This document shows, piece after piece, positions 1 through 9,200 of a stretch of DNA of 64,000 bases; positions within the stretch are counted from its first letter, which is position 1; each line of letters opens with the position of its first letter. Where the stretch lies: positions 6,076,001-6,140,000 of the forward strand of contig NC_064443.1 in NCBI RefSeq assembly GCF_023343835.1, given 5' to 3'. The translations under genes were made by a program, and so were the position numbers. Below the pieces are notes generated by a model, which searched no databases, was not told where the DNA came from, and saw only the letters and a program-made list of their open reading frames with translations. Source of the stretch: Lagopus muta (Eukaryota; Chordata; Aves; Galliformes; Phasianidae).

Positions 1-498
1 GGCCCGGGGCAGCGACGGGATGCAGGGCTGCGGGATCGGCCCCGACGGCGGCTACCGGAGGACGGCTCTGTACCCCCTCCGCAGAGCCCCGCTCTGGGCA
101 CTCCGGCAGCGAGCACGAACCGTGCGGTGGTGCGCGGCACGGCTTGGAGAGAAAGGAACGAACCCCGCTGTGCCGAGCGCAACGTTCGTCAAACGGCTCT
201 AAACGCCGGGGGAAGCGTTCCACTCCACGCTGCGCTTTGTTTCTTTTCCCGACCAACTTCTCATCTCCATAGGGATGTGGCCGAGCTCGGGTCCTTCCGC
301 GGGGCCCGGCGCTGCGCTGCGCTGCCCGGGGCCGAGCGGGGCCGTGTCCGAGGAAGAGGGGAGGAAGCGGGGAGGGGGCGGGCAGGTGGCGGGCGGTGCC
401 AGGAGCACCCTGCCGTAAGGAGGGGGGGGACACGGCAGCTCCGGCACCGCATTCGGTTGGGTGTGTGCCTGCCCGCTGCCCGCCTTGGGGCCCGTTTG

Positions 499-508
499 CT
501 TTATATGG
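499..508 (+). promoter_or_regulatory. CArG-like / TATA-like element
   Basis: CTTTATATGG matches the SRF consensus CC(A/T)6GG at nine of ten positions and could also serve as a TATA box. It lies about 130 bp upstream of the second TATA-like element. BARX1 is known to act in stomach mesenchyme, where SRF-dependent smooth muscle programmes operate, but use of this site is inference. Confidence 0.3.
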
Positions 509-626
509 CAGCTGATCAAATGCTGCGCCGTAACCTCCCGCTTCCAGGTACTCGCCCGCCCCGGCCCCTTCCTTCCTCCGCGGCCCCTCCCGCGCCCTCC
601 CCCGCCCTCCGCAGCCCCCGGGGCCG

Positions 627-633
627 TATAATA
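627..633 (+). promoter_or_regulatory. BARX1: TATA-like box of BARX1
   Basis: TATAATA is an isolated AT-rich heptamer inside strongly GC-rich sequence, 284 bp before the BARX1 ATG. Its setting and orientation fit a core promoter element, with initiation expected about 25-30 bp downstream. Confidence 0.5.
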
Positions 634-796
634 GAGCCGCTGCCCGTCAGGCCGGGTTGGGTTGGGGAGGTGCTGCCCGGTGCCGCGCCCCGTGCGTGCG
701 TGCGGCGGAACGGCCGCGGGCCGGCGGCGCTCGGGGCGGTCCCGAGGCACTCGCGGAGCCGGAGCGGGGGGGGGGGGCCGTGCCGGGCCCTGCCCA

Positions 797-816
797 GGGG
801 TAGGGCGGGGTAGGGG
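797..816 (+). promoter_or_regulatory. G-quadruplex motif in BARX1 leader
   Basis: Four runs of three or four G are separated by loops of two, one and two bases (runs at 797-800, 803-805, 807-810, 813-816). This is a canonical short-loop G-quadruplex pattern. If the transcript starts near 657 it lies in the 5' leader, immediately before the uORF start, where RNA quadruplexes commonly slow scanning ribosomes. Confidence 0.55.
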
Positions 817-818
817 CG

Positions 819-869
819 ATGGGCAGAGCCCCCGCTGCCCGGCTCCCAGCGGCCGGGGGGCTGCGTTAG
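819..869 (+). other. Upstream ORF in BARX1 leader
   Basis: ATG at 819 has G at -3 and G at +4, a strong Kozak context. It opens a 16-codon frame ([16 protein letters not shown]) that ends with TAG at 867-869, 47 nt before the BARX1 ATG. It is the only ATG between the inferred transcription start and the main start. The main ATG has A at -3 but C at +4, so it is somewhat weaker. The peptide resembles nothing I know; any effect would most likely be through translation control. Confidence 0.45.
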
Positions 870-916
870 GGCCCGGCGGCCGGGCTCGGCTCGGCACGGC
901 CCGGGCGGCGGCGAGG

Positions 917-1121
917 ATGCAGCACCCGCTGGAGCTGGGGGCTGCGCACTACTTCCCGGCCGAAGCCTTTCCCGACCACCGCTCGCACCGCTATCGCAGT
1001 TTCATGATTGAGGAGATCCTCACCGACCCCCCCGACGCCAAAGGCGCGGCGCCGCCCGGGGAGCTGCTCAAGTTCGGGGTGCAGGCGCTGCTATCGGCGC
1101 GGCCCTACCACAACCACCTCG
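917..1121 (+). CDS. BARX1: BARX1 coding exon 1
   Basis: Encodes residues 1-68 plus the first base of codon 69. It holds the FIL/eh1-like motif (residues 29-35) and the conserved [11 protein letters not shown] segment. The exon ends at G|GTATGT, a good donor. Codon 69 (Ala) is split 1/2 with exon 2. Confidence 0.95.
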
Positions 1122-2942
1122 GTATGTCCCGCCGGGGTTGGACGGGAGCGGGGCCGCGGTTCCCGGCGCGTGAGGCCGCTCCTATGGGAGGAGAGCTCGG
1201 GAACTTCGCCGCAGCGCTCCGGGCGGGGACGGGGCCGCATGTGCGGAGCGCGGGCTGCGGTGGGGCCGTGGGGAGCGATGCTGTGCGTGGAGAGATGGGG
1301 GATGGAAAGTGCGAGCCGCGCGGTGTGGTGTCGGGACGTGGTGCAGGATAGGGTATTAAGGACAGATTTCTTGTTGTGTTTTGGTTTTGGGGGGGGTTGT
1401 TTGTTGGCTTTTTTTTTTTTCGGTTGATTTTTGTTATTTTATTTTACATTTATTTTATGTTAACGCGAATATTTAATCTGCGATCGCAAACGCTTTTGCT
1501 TCTAAAGCTGTCTTTATCTGCAGAGACGCAGTTCATTTATCCCTCGAAGCAAATGGAACGGGAGGATTCCAAATTTTTGCTTTCCTCTTAAAAAAGAAAT
1601 CGGGAAAGCATCGAGCCCCGTAGTGGGGAAGTACCTGTATTGGAGCTCTGGGGATTCAGGATTGTTTTAGACACCGGTCTGAAATGCCGGCCCGCACCAG
1701 TGTGTGCCCGTGTGTGTTCCTCGGGCCGGGCCCGCCTGTGCTTTTGAAGCCCCCGGGCCGTGCTCGGTGTTAGGATAGCGGTCGCGGTGCTACATAAGGC
1801 AGCGTGATCTGCCCACTCGTGCGAGATCCCTGGGCGCTCGGGAGGGCCTCGTACGGCCGCACGTCGGGGCCGAGCACGAGTCTGACGGTGCGGCTGTGGG
1901 CCCGGCAGCGCTTGAATCTGTCAGTCGGCACCAGATCCTAAATGGTTCCTAAAGGCTTCCGCGGGTAACGCGAGGATCGCTGGGTGGGTGACTGCCTGCC
2001 GCCGGCTGCAGGGTACGGCGTGACCCCGCGGCTGATGTGGGAGAAGGGCTCGGGGCCGTGCGCGGAGCCCAACGCGAGAAGCCTCCGGGGCCGCCCGGCT
2101 CTCACGGCCGCTCTCTCCCGCAGCCGTTCTGAAGGCGGAGCCGGCGGCAGTCTTCAAGTTCCCGCTGGCTCCCCTGGGCTGCTCGGGGTTGGGCTCGGCG
2201 CTGCTGGCCGCCGGCTCGGGGCTGCAGGGCGGCTCCGCCTCGCCCCACCTCCCGCTGGAGCTGCACCTCCGCGGCAAGCTGGAGCCGGGCGGCCCCGAGC
2301 CGGGCAGCAAGGCCAAGAAGGGCCGCCGCAGCCGCACCGTCTTCACAGAGCTGCAGCTCATGGGGCTGGAGAAGCGCTTCGAGAAGCAGAAGTACCTCTC
2401 GACGCCCGACAGGTACCGGCGGGGCGGCGCGGGGGCATCGTCCGGAGAGCAGAAGGAAAGCCGCGGGCCGGGCCGGGTCTTACCGCCTCTCTCCCGCCCG
2501 CAGAATAGACCTGGCCGAATCGCTGGGGCTCAGCCAGCTCCAGGTGAAAACCTGGTACCAGAACAGGCGCATGAAATGGAAGAAAATAGTAAGTGCCGGC
2601 GCCGGGCCCTCCAGGGGGAAAAAATTATATATATCTATGTTTTGATATATGTGTATGTCCCCGCTCCGTGCGGCCACAGCACGCTCCCGGCTCGGGCAGC
2701 GGGGACCTTTCCCCACCGGTACCGCGGACCGGAGCACTGCTTTACGCGGCTATCGCTGTGAACTCCCCGCCCCGCAGGTGCTGCAGGGGGGAGGCCTGGA
2801 GTCCCCCACCAAGCCCAAGGGCCGCCCCAAGAAGAACTCCATCCCCAGCAGCGAGCAGCTCTCGGAGCAGGAGCGCGCCCGGGACGCCGAGAAACCCCCC
2901 GAGAGCCTGGGCTCGCCAGCTGAGGTCAGCCAGGAGGAGTGA
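917..2942 (+). CDS. BARX1: BARX1, Bar-class homeobox transcription factor (4 exons)
   Basis: Joining 917-1121, 2124-2412, 2504-2588 and 2778-2942 gives one open frame of 247 residues, close to human BARX1 (about 254). In order it has: an N-terminal FIL/eh1-like motif FMIEEIL (residues 29-35), which recruits Groucho-type corepressors in related factors; a conserved segment around residues 50-68; a Gly/Pro/Ala-rich linker; a homeodomain at 135-194 with W182, Q184 and N185 (homeodomain positions 48, 50, 51) and the Tyr at position 49 typical of Bar-class proteins; and a C-terminal BARX basic region (GRPKKNSIP) with an acidic end. BARX1 is a nuclear DNA-binding regulator known for stomach mesenchyme, molar tooth, facial mesenchyme and spleen development. 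The start ATG matches the family N terminus. A poly-alanine stretch that I recall from human BARX1 after the N-terminal region is much shorter here. I am very sure of the identity; BARX2 fits the N and C termini less well. Confidence 0.97.
1122..2123 (+). other. BARX1 intron 1
   Basis: This 1002-bp intron starts GTATGT and ends in a pyrimidine-rich CTCTCTCCCGCAG acceptor. Its flanks are CpG-rich. The middle (about 1375-1600) is AT-rich with a T11 run. No gene or repeat is recognised in it. Confidence 0.9.
2124..2412 (+). CDS. BARX1: BARX1 coding exon 2
   Basis: Encodes the rest of codon 69 through two bases of Arg165, including the linker and homeodomain positions 1-30 (helix 1 and part of helix 2). 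The donor GTACCG is weaker than the others. Codon 165 (AG|A) is split across the junction, at homeodomain position 31. Confidence 0.95.
2504..2588 (+). CDS. BARX1: BARX1 coding exon 3 (recognition helix)
   Basis: This 85-nt exon encodes residues 165 (last base) to 193, including the DNA-recognition helix with W182, Q184, N185 and the R186/R187 pair. It is flanked by CGCAG and GTAAGT, both strong splice sites. Intron 2 before it is only 91 bp and GC-rich; intron 3 after it is 189 bp. Confidence 0.95.
2778..2942 (+). CDS. BARX1: BARX1 coding exon 4 and stop
   Basis: Encodes residues 194-247 in phase 0 and ends with TGA at 2940-2942. It holds the BARX C-terminal basic stretch with GRPKKNSIP and a Glu-rich tail ending SQEE. 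The acceptor is CCCCGCAG. Confidence 0.95.
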   Translation: MLQGGGLESPTKPKGRPKKNSIPSSEQLSEQERARDAEKPPESLGSPAEVSQEE

Positions 2943-3295
2943 GGGTACGGCCCGGCCCCACCGCCGCCGCCCGGGTGCGCGGGGACTCCCAGCGCCGCGC
3001 CGGGCCCCGGAGCGCGCAGCCCCGGGCGGGAGGAACTCCGTGTGCAGCGGCCCGGGCGGCAGAGGACGGGGGCAGAGGGCGGTGGGGCCGCGGTCGGAGC
3101 ACAGAGCGCACGGCTCGGGTCCCGGCCCTGAGATCCACGGTGCGGGGCGGCCGGGGGGCACCGGGTCCGCCCTCGGCGTTGCTCGCTGCGTGAAACCCTG
3201 TGGTGCCCCCAGTTACTCGAAAACTGCATTTTATGATCGGTTTTATTAATGCGAAGATATTTACTTTATTTCAATAAAGTATTTTATGGACTATT
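2943..3295 (+). other. BARX1: BARX1 3' UTR
   Basis: After the TGA the sequence is GC-rich to about 3180, then turns abruptly AT-rich to the polyadenylation signal at 3273. The 3' UTR would be about 350 nt. Open frames on both strands here are stop-poor GC-rich shadows. Confidence 0.75.
3273..3278 (+). terminator. BARX1: BARX1 polyadenylation signal AATAAA
   Basis: A canonical AATAAA is followed within 30-80 nt by a long T- and GT-rich stretch (3308-3375), the usual downstream element for cleavage and polyadenylation. Cleavage is expected near 3290-3300. Confidence 0.85.
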
Positions 3296-3300
3296 GCTCT

Positions 3301-4489
3301 GAGTAATGCTTTTTATTTTCTTTTTAATCGTTTCTTTGTATTTTTGGTTTTGTTTGTTGTTTTATTTTTTTCTTCGTTCTCGGCCACGCGTCACACCCGG
3401 AGGCCACCCGGGCCTCGGCCGCGCTCAGAGGGGGAGACGATGGTCGTCATTTCTCTAAGAAATGCGTCATTGCTGTCTAACAGGCGGCTGAGATGCGGCG
3501 GCACACCTAAATGCCGCTTTGGGGAAGCGCTGTTGGTGCCGCTCTGGGCAGAGCTCGGGCACAGGGAGCAGAAAACTTCCACCTACCCCCGGGCTCTGCG
3601 CTCGTTGAGGCGACGTAGCAAGGAGCCGTGGCACTGTTTCATTTTTAATTTTCTGATTCCTTGCTGTACTTTTTTTTTCCGTCGAAGTTTCGAACGATAG
3701 AACATCTACAGCGACATGTAATTATCATCGTCCTGGAAAAAAAAGAGCAACAACAAAATCCAGAAGCGCTGCGGGAAGTGGCGAGCGGCAGGGAGCGATG
3801 GAGAGCCGCCCCAGGGCCCGGCCCCGAGGGCTGCGGGCTTTCCTTACAGGGCCAGGCCGAGCCTTGGCTGCGGAACGCTAATTGCAGGGCGCTAATTGCT
3901 CTCCTGCTGAGTAATTACAGGCGGTCATTAGCCCGTTCCCCCGGCCCAGCTTGCCCCAGGTGCTCCCCGGTTCCCGCTGCCGGAGCACGTTAAGCAAACC
4001 GCCGGGCCGAGCGATGGGGCGTCGGTAAGCATAGGATACAGCCGTGCTGAGTAAACAGGAAGCCAGCTTTTATTCTTACATTGAAACGACTCCTGGATTT
4101 AAACAAACAATCGGCTGGAAAGGTTCGGCGTGACCTGGGGACGGGGATCAGCGTCGGGAAGGACGAGGACGGCGCTTTCGAGGAGCGGAACCCCGCGGTC
4201 TGTCCGCCTTTTCCCCGTCTCCTCTCAGCCCGTGGTTCTGCTGCAGCACAGCAGCTTCAGCGCAGCCGAAAGGAGGAACCGCGTGTAATTAGAAGGCGGA
4301 TTCCCGGCTGCCTTTACCTGACTTAACGGACAGACAGGCTGTGCCTAACGTTAAGTAGCGCTTTGGAAACGTTATTCCTGTTGCACTTGTGATATCGTGT
4401 TAATATTTTCTTTTCACATTTGAGTAAGTGGTGAACAAGTGATTATTTTTCACAGTCCGTAAAAGCGTTAAATAAGAAAACTCATTTTA
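3301..4489. other. BARX1 3' flank, mixed GC/AT, no gene
   Basis: A T-rich transcription-end region is followed by CpG-containing sequence. Apart from the homeodomain-site cluster at 3876-3930 I see no gene or repeat. The open frames here have no recognisable domains. Confidence 0.5.
3876..3930. promoter_or_regulatory. Homeodomain-type binding site cluster
   Basis: CGCTAATTGC occurs twice (3876-3885 and 3890-3899, starts 14 bp apart). It is followed by TAATTA (3912-3917) and TCATTA (3925-3930), which makes four TAAT-type cores in 55 bp of otherwise GC-rich DNA. It lies about 0.6 kb past the BARX1 poly(A) site. An autoregulatory or HOX/DLX/MSX-responsive element is a reasonable inference. Confidence 0.4.
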
Positions 4490-4554
4490 CTTCTTTTTTC
4501 TTTTTTTTTTTTCTTTTTTTTTTCTTTTTTTCTTTTTTTTTCTTTTTTTTCTCC
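4490..4554 (+). repeat. Pure pyrimidine tract (TTTTTTTC)n
   Basis: Sixty-five bases contain only T and C, mostly T runs of 6-13 broken by single C. The tract ends CTCCAG, so on the + strand it also looks like a strong splice acceptor. Long lysine-rich frames on the - strand come only from this tract. Confidence 0.85.
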
Positions 4555-6200
4555 AGACAGCGCTAGGGGAACGCAGCGGCTCCAGGGCGCGTCCTCCCGG
4601 GTTGCTGCCCTCGGTTTGGGGACTGGGGCAGGCGGGGTGCGACGGAGCCCTTCTGGAGCCGCGAGCAGCCGCCCGGAGCCGCTTCCCTATGTGTGGCACC
4701 GCGGGGCGATGGCAGCATTCCACCGGCCCGGGAGCCGCAGAGGTGGAGCAGTAAGGCTTCAGGCTTCTCCCGGCAGAAGGAAAGATCTCCCCGGGAGCTT
4801 CCAGCACTACGGGCAGGGCCGGGAACTTGCTGGCGGCTGCGGGACGGGCGGCCCCGAGCGGTATTCGTGTTGGCTGCCAGCAGGCAGTCCGATGGTGTGC
4901 GAGCGGGGTATGAATGGAGAGCCGTGTGCGGGGCACCGCGCTGCTGCGACCTCCGCATCGGTGGAGTTATTCTCCTAAAAACGTTTGTTTTAACAGCGCT
5001 GACTTTGACGACAAACTTTCCTTTCGGAAAGAGCTGCCCGCACCACGGCGACGTGCGAACGGAACAGAGCGGCCACACGGATGAGAATTAAAACCAAATT
5101 CCTCTTACTACGTGAGAAATCAGCCGAAAGAAAACGAAATTATATCCGACTTAAAGAAAAAAATATCGATATATATTTAATTTATTTTTTTGTATAAAAT
5201 ACTCGGTTCGCTGTAAGCCACTGTTAATGAGTTTCTACGTTGTTCTGTTGCAGCCGTCCCGCAGCGCTCATTCCGCGTTGCGCTCCCGGCGCTCTGAGCC
5301 GTATCGCCCCGCACCGCCGCCCGCCCGGAGGGAACGGCAGCGAGCAGGTTGGTGCCAACGCACACACTCCCAATGCAGCCTGATGGCTCCGTTTCTTAAT
5401 TACCTCTCACAGCTGAACGAAGCGTGACGCGGACGCACGGAGCGCAGCTGGCTGTCGATCACAGCGGCTCGGGGCTGCGGGGCCCGCGGTGCAGAGGCTG
5501 TCCGCGCCCGGGGTCGTTCGCAGCGCTGTGCACGGTGCTGTGCTCTATGTGTGAGCCCTGCCGGGCCCGCACCCACTGCTGCGGGCTCTCCCGCTGTCAG
5601 CACAGCAGCAGAGGTGCCGCGGGCGATGTTTTCTCTGTAAGCAAAGCAAAGGGCGTGGACCGAGGGCTGGAAAAGCACCATCAAAGCGGTTCCTTCGTAC
5701 GTCTAAGCACCGATCCGGTCACAGTTAATCGGCGAACGTCACGACGGCTCTCTGAACAAAACGCCCTTCAGGTGAGTTTCCAGCTCCGAAGCCCTACATT
5801 GGCTTTTTATGAAGCTTCTCGAGGAAACCCACGCCAGGCTCTGCCCTCCGTCAGCTCCCGGCCGCAAACAGCCTCGCGGGCAGACAGACGGACGGCCTTT
5901 GGCACCGGGTAAGGGGAACGGCTGCGGGGAGGGTCGGGGTGCAGGGCAGCCCTGGGCCGGTTGGGGCTGTGCCCGCCGCTGGGCTGCACCTTTCCGTGCG
6001 ATCCGCAGGGAATCGCCAGAACCGGAGCTCTGCCGTGCGATGACCGCCTCCAGTGACATCGATGGCGTTTGTCAGGGGGCGGATTTCGTGTCCCGAGACG
6101 TGTGTGAGTAAGCGCTCAGCTCCGCGCTGGTGGAAACACGCGCTCACAGCCCGGTACGGTTTCACCGGTTTACAAACGCCGTCCATTAAAACACGATTAT
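4555..6200. other. CpG-rich block with no recognised gene
   Basis: This 1.6-kb block is rich in GC and CpG except for an AT-rich dip at about 5080-5240 that contains the palindrome ATATCGATAT (5163-5172). Many short frames are open on both strands but none shows a domain, a conserved start context or splicing that I can support. It may be a shore of the BARX1 island or a noncoding promoter. Confidence 0.4.
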
Positions 6201-9200
6201 GTACCAAACGGGTTCTTTCTATGCGAGATCCTCAAATCCGTTGTTTACATTGCACCTATATTAACAAACCACAAAATAAGCCCGTAGCGTTTTTAAGAGA
6301 GGTTTTAGGCTGGGAACGTGGAAACTTGCCTGAACGAAATGACACGGAAGCTGAATGAACACGAGGAGATTATCTGTGTCTGAAGGTTGGGCATTAGCCG
6401 CAATGAAAAGATTTATTTTTCCGACGCTTTTTTTTCCCCCCAGCTGGTTATTTCCAGGGCTGCTGGCAGTGTAGCTCGCTCTCTAAACAGATACTGAAGC
6501 CCGTGTGCTCTATGTAAGGGTGCTATTCAAGGAGGAAGCTCTGAGTGCCACAGAGTGCCTGCTGGGTTCAGGTGCAAATGTTCTTACAGCATTACTCATA
6601 CTCGAAAAATACTTGTTATACTCAGAAGTTACTCAAACATGACTTGCAGTGGAAAATTGTGTTAAAATAATGTTTCTTTGTGACAACTGATCCCAATCTA
6701 ATGTTTCATAGCTGATAGCCTGGGAACTTGCCCGTGCAAAGTCTCTCTCCGTCAGAGAAACGAGGATGAAGAAAACAGAGCCATGAGGAGAAGAGGCGGA
6801 TGTGCAGTGGTTGTTCACACACTGAAAGCTTTGTGTCACAGCAGCTCCGATTCTTTTCTGGAGGCAATTCTGCAATCGTTAGAACTGGCAACCCAACCCC
6901 TGCCGTGGCTATTCTTCTATGGCTTACAGCAACCTCCAAACTCGCACCGTGTGTAGTGTGGCTGTTGTGTCAGGTAAGTGTAAGTCATCCTACAGCAGCA
7001 GGTTACGTCTGATTTGGCGGTCTAGGAAGTGACTCTCAAAACACAGCAAGGTCTGCAAGCGAGAAGCTGGCTGTTCCATTTGGGCTAAGGGGCTTTTTCC
7101 TTCTCTACCACCCAGCTGACTGCCAGCTCCCAGCTGATCCCCCAATTGGCATTTTCTGAGCTACTTAGTAAGAGCTGAATGTGAACCACAAGTACTTTTG
7201 AATGCTAACCTCCCATTTACATTGCTTTCCGAACTGAACAGTATCTTAAGTACATTAAAATAGTTTTCAGTAAATGCTTGAACAATGATCATCCTCTTCT
7301 CCTTTTTGTCAACGCGAGAGCCGGGCTGTTGGATGCTCCCATTTGCTGGGCAGGGGTTCTCCTTAGGATGCTGGGCCCTAGTGGAGCTCTGGGCTGTGCA
7401 CCAGTCCCCAAAGAGGTTCAGAAGCTCCTGCTGTTGTTCAGCCTCCTCTGGCTCTGGCTGTTCGAGGTGTGTTACTGCCACAGCTGAGATGGAGATGCCA
7501 CTGTGAGGATTTTCGTTGTCCTTGTTTTGTTTTTAATTCTGCGATGAAAGTTCCCTATGTGAAAATGTATTCAGACTTGATACTTCCAATTCCAGAAGTT
7601 AGAAGTACTGCTTGTTTCTTGATCAGCACGCATTTCTCATTGGAATAGCATACAGACCACACGTTTCATATCTGAATGTCCTCTGCTAAGGTCATAGGTT
7701 ATTTGAAATTAAAGTTCATTATTCACTGGTATTTGCACTAGTAAAGTACAAGTGCTCAAATATTTGCAGAAAGCAAAAGTGAAGCAGCTGTAAATATGGC
7801 TGAATTTGCTTCTGAATTTTAATGAATATTTGCAGAATTTTGGTTTAGCTGTAATGTGTGTGTGTGTGTATGGTACAGAAAGCTTGTAAATTCCAGTGCT
7901 TTACACTTCCCAGTGTGTAAACTGCAGCTAAGCCCGCTGGATTTAACTTTTATTAAATGGAAAAATACAGGCAAGTTTGAAAAAAAACAAAAACAAAACC
8001 TTTAAAAAATACATAGAACATCACAAACTTTACATAACCACATCAATTAGTGTTCTGTAACCTTCACTGGCTAGCGGGTACAAACAAAATAGTGTCTGGT
8101 TGACTCTTTCATCCCCAGCAGGAGCAACGTGAACACTGAACCCCAGGATCCACAGTTCAGGATGAGTTCTGTAAGTCAAGATTTCTCCCTTTGGTTCCAG
8201 AGAACTGATTCTTTGAATGGAAGTTAAGGAATTTGTGACGGTCTTCAGGAGACTTTGCCTTAGCCAAATTTTGTATTTGCAGTGTGAAAACAGGCTGTGT
8301 GGGAGAAGCATGACTTGGAGTGGGGAAGGAGGAACGTATCAGACTTAACACACAGCTCTCCTTGCAGAATGGATTGGGTGACGCTGGGTCTATATAGATT
8401 GCTTAATTGTAGTGTTGCTAGTCTGGGGTGGGTACACTATTAGGTCATGGTAAGTGACGAATTTCGAGAGGGAAAGTTGCCATTTATTCATCCTAATTCT
8501 TTTCTCCGTCCCTCAAAGGAAGAGGAAGAAATCAGGATAGACAGAGAGTTGTGTGTGGAAGCAGTGAAAGAAATCTGATAGTGTTCTGGAGAAATATGAG
8601 GAGCAGAAGTCAAGAAAGAGTGTTGGATTTCAAAGGAACACAGGTTGTTAGGAGCTGGCAAGCTTGGTCAGGGCAAGCTGTATTGGTACTGCTGGACGAT
8701 GTGCTCTGGAGACAGCATGCAGCATTGGGTCAGCCACCTCTCAACATCCTCGATGCAGGGAATTTCTGTTTAGTTTTGCTGTTCTTCTAAACCCAGTGGA
8801 CCAGGAAATATTGAATGACAACAGGTTTCTATGAAGGTCTTACATCTATTTTCCTGATACTTAAAATAAGACTCGTGCTTATATTTCTGCTCTGGGTTTC
8901 TGATACTCCCCTCTGCTTTCACTGTTTTTACAGCGCAAAAGTAGCCCGAGGAATCTGGAAGGTGATGGACTCAGTGCGTAGTGCATGCTCCCACTGAGCC
9001 CACGGACAGCCAGAAATTCTCACAAATGGCCAGAAAAGCTGTAGATGAAGTGGAAGAGTGATGGTCTGCTGCCAAGAGCTGTAGCATTGGAGAGGGTGTT
9101 TGTGGCATTCATGTGGTCAGAAAGTCATACCAATTGTCTCCTCCCTGGACTCACAAATTCCTCTTCTCAGAAAGGGTCGTGTTTTCTGTTTTCCAGGCTT

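Larger units (their letters stand above)
1..916 (+). promoter_or_regulatory. BARX1: BARX1 promoter region and 5' leader, CpG island
   Basis: The whole stretch is very GC- and CpG-rich, as expected for the promoter island of a developmental homeobox gene. Two TATA-like sites are visible: TATAATA at 627-633 and TTTATATGG around 500-508. If the first is used, transcription would start near 655-660 and the leader would be about 260 nt. The leader then includes a G12 run, a G-quadruplex motif and a short uORF, each listed separately. Open frames on both strands here are products of stop-poor GC-rich DNA and resemble no protein I know. The start site is inferred and not mapped. Confidence 0.7.

Noticed and set aside
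127..897. Frames of more than 220 codons on both strands over the BARX1 promoter
   Set aside because: They are Arg/Pro/Gly/Ala-rich, lie opposite each other in CpG island DNA, and match no family. Lack of stops follows from GC content.
662..1351. Frame of 229 codons overlapping BARX1 exon 1
   Set aside because: It is in a different frame from the clear BARX1 protein, begins with a non-ATG codon and runs into intron 1.
2593..3249. Frame of 218 codons over BARX1 exon 4 and 3' UTR
   Set aside because: It is an out-of-frame shadow that crosses the intron 3 acceptor. The conserved frame ends at 2942.
4487..5091. Long frames around the pyrimidine tract
   Set aside because: The Lys-rich tail is only the complement of the T/C tract, and the rest is stop-poor CpG-rich sequence with frames open on both strands.
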